Shown here piece after piece: positions 5,652-7,494 of a stretch of 7,494 bases of DNA. How positions within the stretch are numbered: position 1 is the stretch's first letter; every line of letters begins with the position of its first letter. The DNA is from Sporomusa sp. (GTDB taxonomy: Bacteria > Bacillota_C > Negativicutes > Sporomusales > Sporomusaceae), in the NCBI GenBank assembly GCA_029256645.1, contig JAQSXM010000158.1, positions 1 through 7,494 on the forward strand. Direction: 5' to 3'. A program made the translations under genes and the position numbers. Under the pieces are notes generated by a model that made no database searches, had not been told where the DNA came from, and worked only from the letters and a program-made list of their open reading frames with translations.

Positions 5652-7494
5652 CCCGAAACTTATGGATCAAATCCTGAAGCCCCTGCGCCATTTGTGCAAG
5701 ACTCTGGCTGGATGAGGCGATCTCTTCCATCGATGCCGCTTGCTCTTCTGTAGCTGCCGATACAGTCTGCGCTTCCCCGGTGGCATTTTTGCTCAGTGTA
5801 TCAATATCTTTCACGGCTGCTACAATCTTTTGGCTGCCATGCTCCATTTGATGGATTTTTACTGAAATCTCTTGCACCTGACCGGATACCTGCAATACCA
5901 GATCAGCGATATCCTTAAATGCCAGGCCTGCTGTATGCACAACCTCTGCTCCAAGCTTTACCTCCCTGGTACCATCGTTCATAGCGGCCACAGCCATATC
6001 TGTATCTGTTTGAATTGCGCTAATTAATGTGGCGATCTGTTTTGCCGCGTTTTGGGATTGTTCGGCCAGTTTACGCACTTCATCTGCTACAACAGCAAAG
6101 CCTCGCCCTTGCTCGCCAGCTCTTGCAGCCTCAATCGCAGCATTAAGCGCTAAGAGATTCGTTTGCCCGGCTATTCCGGCGATAGTTTCAACAATTTGTC
6201 CGATTTCCTTAGACCGCTCACCAAGCCGGGCAACAACCTGAGCAGAATTATTGACTGTGTTTTCAACCTTGGTCATTTGGCTAACAGCCTTATCAACTGT
6301 TTTGCCGCCTTCTTGTGCTGTGTCAGCAGCTTGGGCTGATTGTTCGGCCACCCGGGAGCTATTGGAAACTACTTGCTGTATACTTGCTGCAAGTTCCTCA
6401 ACTACACCAGCCGTTTCATTAACATAATTCATTTGTTGTTCCGCACCTTGCGCAATTTCGGTAATAGATCCTGCAACCTGATTGGCAGCCCGCGCCGACT
6501 GCTCGGCACTAGTGCTGAGTTGTTCGCCAGAAGCAGCAAGGTGTTCTGCCGATTGCGACACCCTCTCAATAATTACCCGTAGATTATCGGTCATTCCATT
6601 TAAGCTTCCTGCCAGCCGGCCTATTTCATCTGTAGAATTGACAGCAAATCTGACAGACAGGTCACCTGTCGAAATTTTTTCCGCCCCTACCATCAGGGCT
6701 TGTACCGGCCGGCTAATTTTCGCATTAAACAAACACGCCAGGACAAATACTAATATAACAATAGCAACTACAAAGATGCCGATATTCAGGATAATCACCT
6801 TATTTAAATCCCGGTAGGCTTCTGCTGCCGGATAGACAACAACCAGATGCAACCCGGTACTACCAACCGGTACATAGGCGATAAAGTTATCCGCACCAAA
6901 TACCTGATCTCTGAATACTTTTACCTCCTGGTTTTTATTATTAATAATCTCAGTACCAAGTTGCTTGACTGCGGTATCCTGATCATCGGTTATTTTTTCT
7001 TTTAGATTCTTTTCCTGTTGTTTGTGAGCAAGATAGGTCCCATCCCCACTGATGATAAAGGCGTAGCCTGCCTGGCCAATCTTGATGTCCTTTATATAAT
7101 CGGAAAACTCGTTAAGGCCAATATCTGTTGTGGTGACGCCAATTACTTTATCCGCCCTGGTGATAGGACTGCTGGAAGTAATCATCGGCATCTTGGTAAC
7201 AGCATCCTCATACGGGGCGCTCCATACGATTTTCTCTTTAGTTGCCAGGCCATCCTTATACCAGTCATACTTAAAATAATCATATTCTGCGTTACTATAA
7301 TCCCAGGTCATAACTATCTTCCCTTTGTCATCCTTGTACTTATATGGTCCATAATATTTAAGACCAGGCTGGTAAGCATTCGGTTCGAACCAAAAACCTG
7401 CCCCAATGATTAGCGAATCAGATGTTATGTACTTTTCTATAACTCCTAAGAGCATATCAGCATCATTATGCGACATTGCTCCAATATTGTAAGC
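5644..7494 (-). CDS. Methyl-accepting chemotaxis protein with dCache sensor (partial, 5' end beyond right edge)
   Basis: The frame stays open to the right edge, giving 616 residues to the stop. The Met at 7476 is internal, because the preceding codons (AYNIGA) continue the sensor and the first membrane helix is missing. Counting from the edge, residues 1 to about 230 are the extracytoplasmic double-Cache sensor (GFWFEPNAY, DWYKDGL, TTTDIGLNEF, GYAFIISGDGTYLAH). A single membrane helix spans about 233-256 and a HAMP domain about 257-310 (ISRPVQALM...STDEIGRLAGSLN). The rest is the coiled-coil signalling domain, whose tip, about 434-480 (AGQTNLLALNAAIEAARAGEQ, GRGFAVVADEVRKLAEQS), binds CheA and CheW. 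Gln/Glu-rich methylation regions flank the tip, and no C-terminal CheR-tethering pentapeptide is present (it ends KFRVS). The protein sends ligand information to the flagellar chemotaxis pathway. The residue two before the conserved Trp of DWYK is Tyr, not the Arg of amino-acid-binding dCache domains, so the ligand is probably not a typical amino acid. Confidence 0.92.
   Translation of the reverse strand, partial: AYNIGAMSHNDADMLLGVIEKYITSDSLIIGAGFWFEPNAYQPGLKYYGPYKYKDDKGKIVMTWDYSNAEYDYFKYDWYKDGLATKEKIVWSAPYEDAVTKMPMITSSSPITRADKVIGVTTTDIGLNEFSDYIKDIKIGQAGYAFIISGDGTYLAHKQQEKNLKEKITDDQDTAVKQLGTEIINNKNQEVKVFRDQVFGADNFIAYVPVGSTGLHLVVVYPAAEAYRDLNKVIILNIGIFVVAIVILVFVLACLFNAKISRPVQALMVGAEKISTGDLSVRFAVNSTDEIGRLAGSLNGMTDNLRVIIERVSQSAEHLAASGEQLSTSAEQSARAANQVAGSITEIAQGAEQQMNYVNETAGVVEELAASIQQVVSNSSRVAEQSAQAADTAQEGGKTVDKAVSQMTKVENTVNNSAQVVARLGERSKEIGQIVETIAGIAGQTNLLALNAAIEAARAGEQGRGFAVVADEVRKLAEQSQNAAKQIATLISAIQTDTDMAVAAMNDGTREVKLGAEVVHTAGLAFKDIADLVLQVSGQVQEISVKIHQMEHGSQKIVAAVKDIDTLSKNATGEAQTVSAATEEQAASMEEIASSSQSLAQMAQGLQDLIHKFRVS

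Noticed and set aside
1..7494. Search for tRNA, rRNA, CRISPR arrays, insertion sequences and attachment sites
   Set aside because: No cloverleaf, rRNA-like stretch, regularly spaced repeat array, transposase or integrase frame, or flanking direct repeat was seen by eye.

Overview
The window most likely comes from a diderm, spore-forming member of the Firmicutes, such as a Negativicutes/Sporomusaceae-type organism. Two genes support this: one encodes a CotF-like ferritin-fold protein of the spore-coat family (712-1212), and one encodes a small signal-peptide-bearing protein with the look of an outer-membrane beta-barrel ending in Phe (2624-3160). Strong AGGAGG-type ribosome binding sites and low-to-mid GC fit. 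The lineage is an inference; there is no rRNA or other phylogenetic marker here.

Layout. The left edge (1-402, minus) holds the N-terminal 134 residues of a flavoredoxin/flavin-reductase-like FMN-binding protein that runs off the window. Its promoter is bracketed by a perfect 12-bp inverted repeat. The 309-bp gap 403-711 holds that promoter, a possible sigma-A-like promoter for the next gene, and two compound RNA hairpins that could occlude that gene's ribosome binding site. The CotF-like gene (plus) ends at a strong bidirectional terminator shared with a convergent HD-GYP-domain gene (1282-2415, minus). Divergent from the HD-GYP gene is the putative outer-membrane protein gene (plus), preceded by a direct repeat resembling a Pho box. 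It ends at a second bidirectional terminator shared with a MocR/PdxR/GabR-type regulator (3235-4620, minus). That regulator is divergent from an EamA/DMT-family membrane transporter (4749-5651, plus), and the 128-bp gap between them carries repeated ATACC words and a 16-bp near-palindrome. The transporter overlaps tail-to-tail by 8 bp with a methyl-accepting chemotaxis protein (5644-7494, minus) that runs off the right edge.

How they fit together. The genes alternate in direction and form no long operon, so this looks like ordinary chromosomal housekeeping and accessory content rather than a dedicated island. The one clear functional unit is the regulator-transporter pair: a PLP-binding MocR regulator divergent from a small-metabolite exporter is a common arrangement. 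The HD-GYP protein (c-di-GMP breakdown) and the chemoreceptor both belong to signalling and motility, but nothing links them directly. I found no mobile element, CRISPR array, tRNA or rRNA, and no convincing undescribed multi-gene system. The most interesting content is in the intergenic regulatory DNA.
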